A program made the position numbers and the translations under genes. Shown piece after piece: positions 7,344 to 14,911 of a stretch of 39,296 nucleotides of DNA. The stretch lies in the NCBI GenBank assembly GCA_001794945.1, contig MGMJ01000053.1:44484-83779 (forward strand), given 5' to 3'. Source of the DNA: Chloroflexi bacterium GWC2_73_18. GTDB lineage: Bacteria > Chloroflexota > Limnocylindria > Limnocylindrales > CSP1-4. The notes under the pieces were generated by a model. The model had not been told where the DNA came from, made no database searches, and was given only the letters and a program-made list of their open reading frames with translations. Position 1 is the stretch's first letter. Every line of letters starts with the position of its first letter.

Positions 7344-8090
7344 ATGCCGGACGGCCGCGTCCCCGGGCCGGTCCTCTTCGCCCGCTACGCCTTCGGGCCC
7401 AACCGGCTCGGCTACTGCGGACCCGACGACGCGCGCGGGCTCCTCGATGCCGCCGTGGCGGGGGACGACGGCGACCTGCGCCAGCTGGCGCAGGGCTTCG
7501 AGGGCGCCTACCCGTATCTCGATCTGATCGCCCGCGCCAACGGGATCGCCGACCCGCTCGACGCCACCGTGGTGGAGGCGTACTGGCTCGGCAACGAGCT
7601 GCTCCGTCGCGTTCCCGCGGCGGCGCTCCACGACTCGCTCGGGGAGCGTTTCCGCCCGCGCCTCCGCCCCGAGGGCTGGCGCTGGCTCGCCACCAAGGCG
7701 CCGGCCGGGGCGCACCCGGTCCACGCCTTCCACGTCTTCGACGTCTTCCCGCGGCTCGGGTTGATGCGGAGTGGCGCCCTCGACGGGGCGCTCGGGGTGA
7801 TGGACGCCTGCCGGATCCGCTGGGGCGAGGTCCGCTCGGTCGAGGGCGAGCGCCTGCTCGTCGATGTGGCGCCGCTCACCCTCGTCGAGGGGAAGATGCG
7901 CCTCGGGGAGCGGCGGCCCGAGCTGGTGCAGCGCTGGCTCGACGGGACCGGCTTCGTCGACGGCGTGGCCGCTGGCGACGTCGTCTCGATCCACTGGGGC
8001 TGGGCCTGCGACCGCCTTGACGCACGGCGGCTCCGCAACCTGGCGGCCTGGACGACGCGCCAGCTCCGCCTCGCCAACCGGACGGTGTGA
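7344..8090 (+). CDS. DUF6390-like hydrogenase-associated protein with HypC-like C-terminal domain
   Basis: 248 residues. The N-terminal part (1-150) has LFARYAFGPNRLGYCGPDD, FEGAYPYLDLIARANGI and AFHVFDVFPRLG, which I recognise as a hydrogenase-linked family of unknown function (DUF6390, recalled without a search). The C-terminal part (153-248) reproduces the HypC layout: C156 followed five residues later by G161, then EVRSVEG and VDV, and later GDVVSIHWGWA with H217. C156 and H217 align with HypC Cys2 and His51, the iron-unit ligands. The gene sits between the permease and the maturation protease, overlapping the latter by 4 bp. I infer a role in building or inserting the active-site iron group. 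The family is fairly sure; the HypC relationship is my reading from pattern alone. Confidence 0.8.
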   Translation: MPDGRVPGPVLFARYAFGPNRLGYCGPDDARGLLDAAVAGDDGDLRQLAQGFEGAYPYLDLIARANGIADPLDATVVEAYWLGNELLRRVPAAALHDSLGERFRPRLRPEGWRWLATKAPAGAHPVHAFHVFDVFPRLGLMRSGALDGALGVMDACRIRWGEVRSVEGERLLVDVAPLTLVEGKMRLGERRPELVQRWLDGTGFVDGVAAGDVVSIHWGWACDRLDARRLRNLAAWTTRQLRLANRTV

Positions 8091-8608
8091 GGGTGGCCGA
8101 CCGCCGGCCGCGCTACGCCGTCCTCGGGTTGGGCAACCGGCTGCAGGGCGACGAGGCGCTCGGCGCCATGGTCGTGGAACGCCTGCGGGCCGAGCCGCCG
8201 GACGCCGGCCCCGGGTCGCTGGAGCTGATCGACGGCGGCACGGTCGGGCTCGGCCTCCTGCCGTACGTCGCCGGCCTCGACGGCCTGGTCGTCGTCGACG
8301 CGATCGAGGCGGGGCGCGCGCCGGGCACGCGGATCGACCTGGACGGGCGGCGGCTGGTGCGCCACGGGACGGCGATGGGCGTCCACGACCTGGGGGCCCG
8401 CGAGCTGCTCGGGGCGCTCCTGGTCACCGGCGCCCTACCGCGCCGCGTCCGGGTCGTCGGCGCGCAGCCCGCGTCGCTCGCGCTGGGGACCGACCTGAGC
8501 GCGGCCGTCGCCGCCGCGCTCCCCGGCGTCTGCCGGGCGATCCGGCGCCGCGTCGGCGCCTGGGCGGCGGCCGATGCGGCCCGCGCGGGAGGGCGGCGCG
8601 CCGCCTGA
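8087..8608 (+). CDS. Hydrogenase maturation endopeptidase (HybD/HyaD/HupD family)
   Basis: 173 residues. This protease removes the C-terminal extension of the large subunit once Ni is bound. Family motifs are clear: GLGNRLQGDEALG contains the metal-sensing Glu, VVVDAIE the Asp, and MGVHDLG the His. The GTG at 8087 overlaps the previous stop (GTGA); a GTG at 8093 would also keep the fold. Its likely substrate is the 15-residue tail of the large subunit at 5069-5111. It is the last gene of the hydrogenase operon. Confidence 0.9.
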   Translation: MRVADRRPRYAVLGLGNRLQGDEALGAMVVERLRAEPPDAGPGSLELIDGGTVGLGLLPYVAGLDGLVVVDAIEAGRAPGTRIDLDGRRLVRHGTAMGVHDLGARELLGALLVTGALPRRVRVVGAQPASLALGTDLSAAVAAALPGVCRAIRRRVGAWAAADAARAGGRRAA

Positions 8609-8643
8609 GAAGCCCCGGCCCCCGCCAGGAGCCGCCGGATCGG

Positions 8644-8665
8644 CCGAATGGCCCGGGCCGCATGG
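8644..8665 (+). repeat. Dispersed intergenic repeat, copy 2
   Basis: This segment matches the reverse complement of 1996-2017 at 19 of 22 positions. It lies between the hydrogenase operon and the ArsR gene, upstream of the ArsR operator. Confidence 0.45.
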
Positions 8666-8692
8666 CTCGGGAGACCGGGCCGGAACGCACTG

Positions 8693-8708
8693 ATGCGCAT
8701 CTGCGCAT
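8693..8708 (+). promoter_or_regulatory. Palindromic operator of the ArsR-type repressor
   Basis: A perfect inverted repeat ATGCGCA-TC-TGCGCAT, two 7-bp arms around a 2-bp spacer, lies 17 bp before the repressor start. It falls between a plausible -35 position and the -10-like GATAGT (8714-8719). A bound repressor would therefore block the promoter of its own gene and of the sulfur genes downstream. This arrangement is typical of ArsR-family autoregulation. Confidence 0.75.
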
Positions 8709-8713
8709 AGGCC

Positions 8714-8719
8714 GATAGT
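8714..8719 (+). promoter_or_regulatory. -10-like box, arsR promoter
   Basis: GATAGT ends six bases before the ATG at 8726. Transcription would start at or next to the start codon, giving a leaderless mRNA. There is no Shine-Dalgarno sequence between the box and the ATG. Confidence 0.5.
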
Positions 8720-8725
8720 GGCGCC

Positions 8726-9073
8726 ATGGACGCCATCGACGTGCTCCAGGCCGAGGTGCTAAAGGCGCTCTCCAGCCCCCGCCGCCTGGAGATCATCCAC
8801 CGCCTGGCCGATGGACCGCTCGAGGTGGGCCGGCTCGCCGAGGAGCTCGGGATCAGCCAGCCGAACGTCTCGCAGCACCTCTCGGTCCTCCGTGCCGCCG
8901 GTCTCGTGGAAGCCGAGCGGCGCGGCCGGGACGTCCGCTACGCCATCACCGACCCCGATGTCCTCGTCGCCTGCGAGCTGATGCGCCGCGTCCTGCGGCG
9001 CCGGCTCACCCGGCTCGCCGACCTGACCGACGAGCCGGTCGAGACGACTGGGGCCGCCACCGTCACCGCCTGA
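8726..9073 (+). CDS. ArsR-family winged-helix transcriptional regulator
   Basis: 115 residues. The winged helix-turn-helix is clear: LKALSSPRRLEIIHRL, then LAEELGISQPNVSQHLSVLR as recognition region, then the wing RRGRDVRYAI. It heads a module with DsrE-like, TusA and sulfide:quinone-reductase-like genes, so it probably controls a response to sulfide or persulfide. Known persulfide sensors of this family (BigR/SqrR) use two cysteines. This protein has only one, C83, near the dimerisation helix, and it has no CxC metal site. The signal is therefore uncertain. A palindromic operator lies directly upstream. Confidence 0.9.
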   Translation: MDAIDVLQAEVLKALSSPRRLEIIHRLADGPLEVGRLAEELGISQPNVSQHLSVLRAAGLVEAERRGRDVRYAITDPDVLVACELMRRVLRRRLTRLADLTDEPVETTGAATVTA

Positions 9074-9083
9074 GGAGCCCTCC

Positions 9084-9497
9084 ATGGAAGAACGCCTCGC
9101 CCTGGTCCTCTTCTCCGGGACCGATGACAAGCTCCAGGCCGCCGCCGTGCTGACGGCCGGCGCCGCGGCGCTCGGCCGACCGGTCCACATCTTCCTGCAG
9201 TACTGGGCGCTCGATGCCTTCCGCGCCGACCGGATCGCCGGGGACCACGGCCTCGCCCCCGAGGCGGGCGCCGAGGGCCGCGCCGCGGTCGACGCGCTGG
9301 CGAAGGCCGGCCAGGCGAGCTGGGCCGAGACGCTCCGCCAGGCCAAGGAGCTGGGCGACGTCCGGATCGAGGCCTGCTCGCTCTCGATGGACCTGCTCGA
9401 CCTCGAACCGTCCGACCTCGATCCGCTCGTCGACGGCGTGGAGGGCGTCACCGCCTTCTGGGTGAACGCGGGCGAGGGGCAGGTCGTCTTCATCTGA
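9084..9497 (+). CDS. DsrE/DsrF-like sulfur relay family protein
   Basis: 137 residues of the DsrE-like family, whose members bind or pass persulfide sulfur. The N terminus (RLALVLFSGTDDKLQAA) matches the family's beta-alpha start. A single conserved-type cysteine, C98 in IEACSLSMDLL, sits where related proteins carry the reactive Cys. The ATG follows the repressor by 10 bp with GGAG upstream. Its neighbour TusA is the usual partner in sulfur transfer, so it probably accepts sulfur from or donates it to TusA. Confidence 0.85.
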   Translation: MEERLALVLFSGTDDKLQAAAVLTAGAAALGRPVHIFLQYWALDAFRADRIAGDHGLAPEAGAEGRAAVDALAKAGQASWAETLRQAKELGDVRIEACSLSMDLLDLEPSDLDPLVDGVEGVTAFWVNAGEGQVVFI

Positions 9498-9560
9498 AAG
9501 AAACCGGCGGCCAGGTCGCCCGGCCCCGCGCCGGCCCGCTACCGAAAGGAAGGAACCTAG

Positions 9561-9812
9561 ATGACCGAAACGACGACCGAGCCGACGATCACCCGCACCA
9601 TCGACGCGCGGGGCAGCTTCTGCCCCGGCCCCCTGATGGAGCTGATCCGGGCGATCCGCGAGGGGCAGGTCGGCGACGTGATCGCCGTCCGCTCGAGCGA
9701 CCGGGGCTCGAAGGTGGATATCCCCAAGTGGGTCGAGAAAGCCGGCCACCGGCTGATCGGCGCCTTCGAGCGCGAGGGCTACGACGAGTTGGTCGTGGAG
9801 AAGCGCCGCTAG
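9561..9812 (+). CDS. tusA: TusA-family sulfur carrier protein
   Basis: 83 residues. TusA proteins carry sulfur as a persulfide on the first Cys of a CPxP motif. Here it is C21 in DARGSFCPGPLMEL. The later segment GDVIAVRSSDRGSKVDIPKW and a C-terminal strand complete the small alpha/beta fold. A strong AAAGGAAGG site precedes the ATG. It lies between the DsrE-like and flavoprotein genes, which points to oxidative sulfur metabolism rather than tRNA thiolation. Confidence 0.93.
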   Translation: MTETTTEPTITRTIDARGSFCPGPLMELIRAIREGQVGDVIAVRSSDRGSKVDIPKWVEKAGHRLIGAFEREGYDELVVEKRR

Positions 9813-9828
9813 CGAAGGAGAGCCCCCC

Positions 9829-10983
9829 GTGCAGCGGATCCTCATCCTCGGTGGCGGCGTCGGCGGGACGCTCACCGCCAACCTGCTGGCGAAGAAGCTG
9901 CGCGGTCCGATCGAGAGCCGTGACGTCAGCGTCACGGTGGTCGACCAGACCGGGCAGCACACTTACCAGCCCGGCTTCATGTACATCGCCATGGGCCACG
10001 AGCGGGCCGAGCGTCTCCAGCGGCCCGAGCGCTCCCTCCTCGACCGCCGGGTCGAGCTGGTCGTCGGCGCCGCCTCGCGCATCGACGAGGCGGCGCGCAC
10101 GGTCACCCTCGAGGACGGCCGCCGCCTCCCCTACGATCACCTGGTGCTGGCGACCGGCTCGCGGATCGTGCCCGAGGAGATCCCCTTCTTCGACCAGGAA
10201 GCCCACCACTTCTACACCGCCGAGGCGGCGCTCCGTCTCCGCCGGGCGCTCGACGCCTTCACCGGCGGAAAGGTCGTCATCGGCATCGCCGGCATGCCCT
10301 ACAAGTGCCCGCCGGCGCCGCTCGAGGTCGCCTTCCTCATCGAGGCCGAGCTGCGGGAGCGCGGGCTGCGCGGGCGCTCGGAGGTCCACTTCTGCTCGCC
10401 GATCGGGCGTGCCTTCACCATCGAGACGGTGAGCGAGATGGCGACGCCGATCCTGGAGCAGAAGGGGATCGAGCTGCACACCTTCGTCAACATCGAGACG
10501 ATCGACCCCGAGCGCAGGGTGGTGCAGAGCCTCGAGGGCGAGGAGTTCGCCTACGACCTGCTCGTGCTCGTGCCGCCGCATAGGGGCGCCAGGGTCGTCA
10601 TCGACAGCGGCCTCGCGCCGCCGTCCGGCTGGCTCCCCACCGACCAGCACACCCTCCAGGTCGGCGGGCGGCCGAACGTCTACGCCATCGGCGACGCGAC
10701 CGACCTGCCGATCTCCAAGGCCGGCTCGACGGCCCACTTCGAGGCTCCGGTCGTGGCCGAGCGGATCGCCGCCTCGGTCCGCGGCCGCGAACCCGACGCG
10801 AAGGCCGGCAACTACCAGGGCAAGGTCGTCTGCTTCTTCGAGATCGGGGACGGGAAGGGGACGCTCCTCCGCTTCGACTACCTGAACCCGCCGCATCCCC
10901 CGAAGCCGAACCGCATCTGGCACCTCGGCAAGATCGTCTTCAACAAGACCTACTGGTTCACCGTCCCGAAGGGTCGCGTCTAG
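9829..10983 (+). CDS. Sulfide:quinone oxidoreductase-like FAD flavoprotein
   Basis: 384 residues. Enzymes of this family oxidise sulfide to zero-valent sulfur and pass electrons to quinone (or cytochrome) at the membrane. The N terminus has the FAD-binding ILGGGVGGTLTAN; LVLATGSR and VYAIGDATDL are the second and third nucleotide motifs. Two redox cysteines are where the family has them: C160 (GMPYKCPPAP) and C335 (GKVVCFFE). The third cysteine found in many SQRs, near residue 125, is absent, as in some SQR types and in flavocytochrome c sulfide dehydrogenase. The GTG start has GGAG about 10 bases upstream. It ends the sulfur operon. Confidence 0.88.
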   Translation: MQRILILGGGVGGTLTANLLAKKLRGPIESRDVSVTVVDQTGQHTYQPGFMYIAMGHERAERLQRPERSLLDRRVELVVGAASRIDEAARTVTLEDGRRLPYDHLVLATGSRIVPEEIPFFDQEAHHFYTAEAALRLRRALDAFTGGKVVIGIAGMPYKCPPAPLEVAFLIEAELRERGLRGRSEVHFCSPIGRAFTIETVSEMATPILEQKGIELHTFVNIETIDPERRVVQSLEGEEFAYDLLVLVPPHRGARVVIDSGLAPPSGWLPTDQHTLQVGGRPNVYAIGDATDLPISKAGSTAHFEAPVVAERIAASVRGREPDAKAGNYQGKVVCFFEIGDGKGTLLRFDYLNPPHPPKPNRIWHLGKIVFNKTYWFTVPKGRV

Positions 10984-10988
10984 GTTCT

Positions 10989-11083
10989 TCTCTCGCCCGC
11001 GCTCGTAGCGGCGGGCGGCCACGTACCATTGCGTCACCCGCGGCCCGGGTCGTGGTCGGGCGCCGCGGTCGAGGTGGAGGGCC
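10989..11083 (+). repeat. 95-bp direct repeat, copy A
   Basis: Begins six bases after the flavoprotein stop. Its first 45 or so bases are identical to copy B at 11549. The rest differs by only a few substitutions and one indel. It contains a hairpin with 7-bp arms CGCCCGC/GCGGGCG, and ends with the ribosome-site-like GAGGTGGAGG. In this copy no gene follows that ribosome site. Confidence 0.9.
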
Positions 11084-11163
11084 TCCCAGGGCGGGCCGGC
11101 TCGGCGGCGGCTCTCGTGGGCGGCGGCAACGGCGTGGGCGGTGGGGTGGGCTGGCCGGCTCGC

Positions 11164-11180
11164 GTTCTGCTGGCCAGGAC
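11164..11180. repeat. 17-bp palindromic repeat, island 1 copy
   Basis: GTTCTGCTGGCCAGGAC, a near-palindrome matching the consensus GTYCTGCTGGSCAGRAC that also occurs at 37791 and 38011. It is followed by AAACCCC, as ACAGACCCC follows the 37791 copy. Confidence 0.6.
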
Positions 11181-11548
11181 AAACCCCGCGTCGACCCGCC
11201 CCAACGCGCCCAGGGCCGCCCAGGGCCACGTAGCGCATCGACCGGGCGACGGAACGAAGACGCAGGGCCCCGGTCTGAACCGTCCTGCCGGCTGCCAGGG
11301 GGCACCTGGGGGGCCGCGGCTCCCGCCCCGGAAGGGGACCGGCGCGGGGCCCTGGTCTCGCCCACCGCCCTGGACGCGCGCCCCCGCCCGAACGCTCGCC
11401 TACCTCCCCGATAGGTGGCCGAGGGCTGGGCTTTGATCTACTGCGCAGAACGTCGGCCGAAGGCCGGCCGGGCAGGCCCCCACCGCGGCGAGGCCGGCCG
11501 CGAGGGCCGGTGCCGAGTCGCCGGCAGCGGCGACATGGCGGGGCTCTG

Positions 11549-11644
11549 TCTCTCGCCCGCGCTCGTAGCGGCGGGCGGCCACGTACCATTGCGTGATCCG
11601 CGGCGCGGGTCGGGGGTCGGGCGCCGCGGTCGAGGTGGAGGGCC
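11549..11644 (+). repeat. 95-bp direct repeat, copy B (leader of histidine kinase gene)
   Basis: Same element as copy A, 560 bp further on. It ends in GAGGTGGAGG five to eight bases before the ATG of the histidine kinase, so here it supplies the ribosome binding site and probably the 5' leader. The hairpin with CGCCCGC/GCGGGCG arms is conserved. Confidence 0.9.
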
Positions 11645-11648
11645 CTGC

Positions 11649-14261
11649 ATGCCGCCCCACGTCAGGCGCACGAAGATCGAGGAGGAGAGGGGCGGCCCCA
11701 CCGCGCCGGGCACCGCCGCGCTCGAGGGCGAGCCGACCGCCGCGGTGGGGGCGGCTTACCGCGGCCTCGTCGAGGAGATCCCGACGGTCAGCTACCTGGC
11801 GGCGCTCGACGAGGTCGTCAGCACGCTCTACGTGAGTCCCGAGCTCGAATCCCTCCTGGGCTACACGGCCGTGGAGTGGCTCGCGCGCCCGGAGCTGTGG
11901 AGCGAGTGCCTCCACGCGGACGACCGCGCCCGCGTCCTCGCCGCGGTCGCGCGCACGCGGGAGACCGGCGAGACGGCACCGCTCGAGTACCGGCTCCTCC
12001 AGCGCGACGGCCGGGTCCGCTGGTTCCGCGACGACGCGGTGGCGCTGAGGGACGAAGCCGGCCGGCCGGTGATGCTGCGCGGCTCCATGACCGACATCAC
12101 CGATCGCCGAGAGGCGGAACAGGGGCTCCGCGACGCGGAGGCGCGCTATCGCGCCCTGGTTGAGCAGATCCCGGCCATCGTCTTCCTCGACGAGATCGGT
12201 CCCGAGGGGATCCGTCCGCTCTATGTCAGCCCGCAGATCGAGGCGATCCTCGGTTTCTCCCCCGAGGAGTGGCTGAGCGACGCGGGGCTGCTCCAGCGCC
12301 GACTCCACCCCGACGACCGCGTCCGCGTCGTGGCCCAGATCGAGCGCCACCACGCCACCGGCCAGCCGTTCGTGAGCGAGTACCGCCTCATCGCGCGCGA
12401 CGGCCGCGTCGTCTGGGTCCACGATGCCGACACCGGCTGGAACGCCGACGACGCGTCGTGGCCGCGCCGCTCGCAGGGGGTCATCCTCGACATCACCGCG
12501 CTCCGCGAGGCCGAGAGGGCGCTCCGGCGGCGTGACGCCATCCTCGCCGCGCTCGCCGACGTCAGCCAGCGGTTGCTGGCGGGCGACGCTCCCGACGAGG
12601 CGTTCCCGGCGGTGCTCGCCTCGCTCGGCGGTGCCGCGGGGGCGGCGCGGGCCTACGTCTTGGAGAACGACCCGGTCATCGGTGGTCCGACCTACCGGAT
12701 GCGCCACGTGTGGCCGGACCCGGCCAGGGGCGGCTGGCCGGCGGCCGAACGCCCGCGCCGCTACCCGGGCGGCGCGCGGGGGCGCTGGGTCGCCGCGTTC
12801 CGCGCCGGACGACCCGTGGTGGAGACGGTCAGTCAGCTTCCGGCCGGGGAACGGCGGGCCGCGGTGGCGCGGGGGGTCGGCTCGTTCGCGGCCGTCCCGG
12901 TCTTCTGCGGCGGCGAGTGGTGGGGGGTACTGGGACTGGCCGACGACGCGGTCGAGCGGAGCTGGTCGGCGGCCGAGGTGGAGGCCCTGCGCAGCGTCGC
13001 CAGCGCCCTCGGCGCGGCGCTGGCCCGGCGCGCCAGCGAGGAGGCCGAGCGAGAGCAGCGCGGATTCGCCGAGGCGCTGGGCGACAGCGCCGCCGCCCTC
13101 AACAGCGCGCTGGAGGTCGACGACGTGCTCGACCGGATCCTGGCCGACGTCAGGCGGGTCGTCGCACACGATACCGCCGACGTCATGCTCGTCGAGAACG
13201 GCGTTGCGCGGGTCGTCCGGCACCGCGGCTACGCGGAGCTCGGGCTGGAACGCCACGTCGTCGATCTGCGGATCCGTCTCGAGACGATGCCGCTCCTGCT
13301 GCAGATGACGCGCGACGGGAGACCGGCCCTCGTCGCCGACACGCGCACGAACCCCGCCTGGACCGGGCTGCCGCGGCTCCGCTGGATACGCTCCTACCTG
13401 GGTGCGGCGATCCGCGTGGAAGGCGATGTCATCGGCTTCCTCAACCTCGACAGCGCGCAGGCGGGCTTCTTCCGCGAATCGGACGCGGAGCGTCTGCAGG
13501 CGTTCGCCGACCAGGCCGGCGTCGCCATCCAGCACGGCCGGCTCTTCGCGGAGCTGCGGGCGGGACGCGAGCAGCTCCAGCAGCTTTCGCGCCGCCTGAT
13601 GGAGATCCAGGAGGCCGAACGACGTCACCTCGCCCGCGAGCTGCACGACGAGGTCGGGCAGGCGCTGACGGCCATCAATCTCGCGCTCGGGGCGACCGAA
13701 CGAGCCGCGGCCGCCGATCGCGGCGCGGCGCTCGCGCAGGCCCGCGGGCAGGTCAACGAGCTGATCGCGCGGGTGCGAGGTCTCTCGCTCGAGCTGAGGC
13801 CGGCGATGCTCGACGACCTTGGGCTGCTCCCGGCGCTCCTCTGGCTGGTGGAGCGCTACGCGGGCCAGGGCGGGCTCCGCGTCGACTTCGAGCAGAAGGG
13901 CTTGGAGCGGCGCCTCCCCGCCCAGGTCGAGACGGCCGCCTACCGCGTCGTCCAGGAGGCGCTCACCAACGCTGCCCGCCACGCCGATGTCGCCGACGTC
14001 CGTCTGCGCGTCCGAGCCGGGACGCGCGCGCTGCGGGTCGAGATCCGCGACGAGGGTCGCGGTTTCGACCCGCAGGCGGCCCCGGCGCCCGGCGCCGCCT
14101 CCGGGCTGGCCGGGATGCGAGAGCGGGTCGCCCTGCTGGGCGGCCGGCTGGCGGTCAGCTCGGGGCCCGGGACAGGGACGATCGTCGAGGTCGAGATCCC
14201 GCTGCAGGGCGGCGGGCGGCGGCCTGCTGCCGGTGAAGCGGTCGGCGGGGCGTCGAGGTGA
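11649..14261 (+). CDS. PAS-PAS-GAF-GAF sensor histidine kinase (NarL-type partner)
   Basis: 870 residues, no signal peptide or membrane helix, so a cytoplasmic sensor. Domains in order: PAS (about 35-155, ending SMTDITDRREAE), PAS (about 160-300, ending VILDITALREAE), GAF (about 305-465), GAF (about 475-640), a HisKA_3 dimerisation helix with phospho-acceptor H666 in RHLARELHDEVGQ, and an HATPase (about 745-860, DEGRGF and GLAGMRERV). The LARELHDEVGQ form is typical of kinases paired with NarL/FixJ regulators, and such a regulator follows with a 4-bp overlap. I chose the ATG at 11649, which has GAGGTGGAGG upstream. The ligand is unknown; the neighbouring sulfur genes hint at redox or sulfur sensing only by proximity. 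Confidence 0.92.
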   Translation: MPPHVRRTKIEEERGGPTAPGTAALEGEPTAAVGAAYRGLVEEIPTVSYLAALDEVVSTLYVSPELESLLGYTAVEWLARPELWSECLHADDRARVLAAVARTRETGETAPLEYRLLQRDGRVRWFRDDAVALRDEAGRPVMLRGSMTDITDRREAEQGLRDAEARYRALVEQIPAIVFLDEIGPEGIRPLYVSPQIEAILGFSPEEWLSDAGLLQRRLHPDDRVRVVAQIERHHATGQPFVSEYRLIARDGRVVWVHDADTGWNADDASWPRRSQGVILDITALREAERALRRRDAILAALADVSQRLLAGDAPDEAFPAVLASLGGAAGAARAYVLENDPVIGGPTYRMRHVWPDPARGGWPAAERPRRYPGGARGRWVAAFRAGRPVVETVSQLPAGERRAAVARGVGSFAAVPVFCGGEWWGVLGLADDAVERSWSAAEVEALRSVASALGAALARRASEEAEREQRGFAEALGDSAAALNSALEVDDVLDRILADVRRVVAHDTADVMLVENGVARVVRHRGYAELGLERHVVDLRIRLETMPLLLQMTRDGRPALVADTRTNPAWTGLPRLRWIRSYLGAAIRVEGDVIGFLNLDSAQAGFFRESDAERLQAFADQAGVAIQHGRLFAELRAGREQLQQLSRRLMEIQEAERRHLARELHDEVGQALTAINLALGATERAAAADRGAALAQARGQVNELIARVRGLSLELRPAMLDDLGLLPALLWLVERYAGQGGLRVDFEQKGLERRLPAQVETAAYRVVQEALTNAARHADVADVRLRVRAGTRALRVEIRDEGRGFDPQAAPAPGAASGLAGMRERVALLGGRLAVSSGPGTGTIVEVEIPLQGGGRRPAAGEAVGGASR

Positions 14262-14911
14262 CCATCTCGATCCTGCTGGCCGAGGATCACCACGTCGTGC
14301 GCCAGGGCCTGCGGGCGCTGCTCGAAGCGGAGCCGGGGCTGCGCCTGATCGGCGAGGCGGCCGACGGTCCGCAGGCGGCCCGGCTCGTCGAGCTGCTCCG
14401 CCCCGACGTGCTCGTCCTCGACCTCGTGTTGCCCGGTCTCCCGGGGCTCGAGGTGCTGCGCCTGGCGGCGCGGCGCTCGCCGCGCACGCGCGTCGTCATC
14501 CTCTCGATGCACGCCGATCCGGCCTACGTCTCGGAGGCGCTGCAGGCGGGGGCCCGGGCGTACCTGCTCAAGGAGTCGACCGCGGACGAGCTCCTGCACG
14601 CGATCCGCGAGGTCGCCGCCGGCCGGACCTACCTCGGTCCGCCGCTCTCCGACGAAGCGGTGGTGGGGTACCGCCAGCGCGCCCAGGCGGCCGGCGGCGA
14701 TCCGTACCAGCTGCTCACCCCGCGCGAGCGCGAGGTCTTCCACCTGGCCGCCGAGGGGCTGAGCGCCAGCGTGATCGCCGCCCGCCTCGTCATCGGTCGG
14801 CGGACCGCCGAGACGCACCTCGCCAACCTGATGCGCAAACTCGGCCTGCGCGGGCGGGCCGAGCTGGTCCGCTACGCGTTCCGGCGCGGGGTCGCGCGTT
14901 TCGAGGAGTGA
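14258..14911 (+). CDS. NarL/FixJ-family response regulator
   Basis: 217 residues. The receiver domain (1-120) has the acidic pair E9/D10, phospho-acceptor D55 in VLVLDLVLPG and a conserved Lys in LLKEST. The LuxR-type helix-turn-helix (about 148-210) begins LTPREREVFHLAAEGLS and includes TAETHLANLMRKLGL. The GTG start overlaps the kinase stop (GTGA), so the pair is translationally coupled. Target genes are unknown. An inverted repeat just downstream (14946-14961) could be a site for this or a related regulator. Confidence 0.95.
   Translation: MTISILLAEDHHVVRQGLRALLEAEPGLRLIGEAADGPQAARLVELLRPDVLVLDLVLPGLPGLEVLRLAARRSPRTRVVILSMHADPAYVSEALQAGARAYLLKESTADELLHAIREVAAGRTYLGPPLSDEAVVGYRQRAQAAGGDPYQLLTPREREVFHLAAEGLSASVIAARLVIGRRTAETHLANLMRKLGLRGRAELVRYAFRRGVARFEE

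Larger units (their letters stand above)
10984..11648. other. Gene-free island with duplicated element and palindromic repeats
   Basis: 665 bp with no convincing gene. It begins and ends with a 95-bp direct repeat (10989-11083 and 11549-11644). Between them are a 17-bp near-palindrome (11164-11180), a partial relative of it near 11447-11460, and other G+C-rich inverted repeats. An open frame in phase with the histidine kinase crosses the region from 11415, but it runs through the repeat and has no family match. Confidence 0.7.

Noticed and set aside
9084-10983. Reverse-type dissimilatory sulfite reductase (Dsr) operon
   Set aside because: Only DsrE-like and TusA proteins are present; no DsrA, DsrB, DsrC or membrane complex is encoded nearby.
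10989-11644. CRISPR array or insertion-sequence pair
   Set aside because: Only two repeat copies 560 bp apart, no spacer regularity, no cas or transposase gene, and no terminal inverted repeats on the 95-bp element.
11415-11648. In-frame N-terminal extension of the histidine kinase
   Set aside because: It would run through the 95-bp repeat and its hairpin, matches no domain, and bypasses the good ribosome site before the ATG at 11649.
11400-13982. 860-residue minus-strand open frame opposite the histidine kinase
   Set aside because: Antisense to a protein with complete PAS, GAF and kinase motifs; repetitive Val/Glu/Arg composition. The same holds for the long minus-strand frames at 3198-5066, 9589-11589, 15110-16810, 21588-23447, 27942-30605 and 30749-32779.
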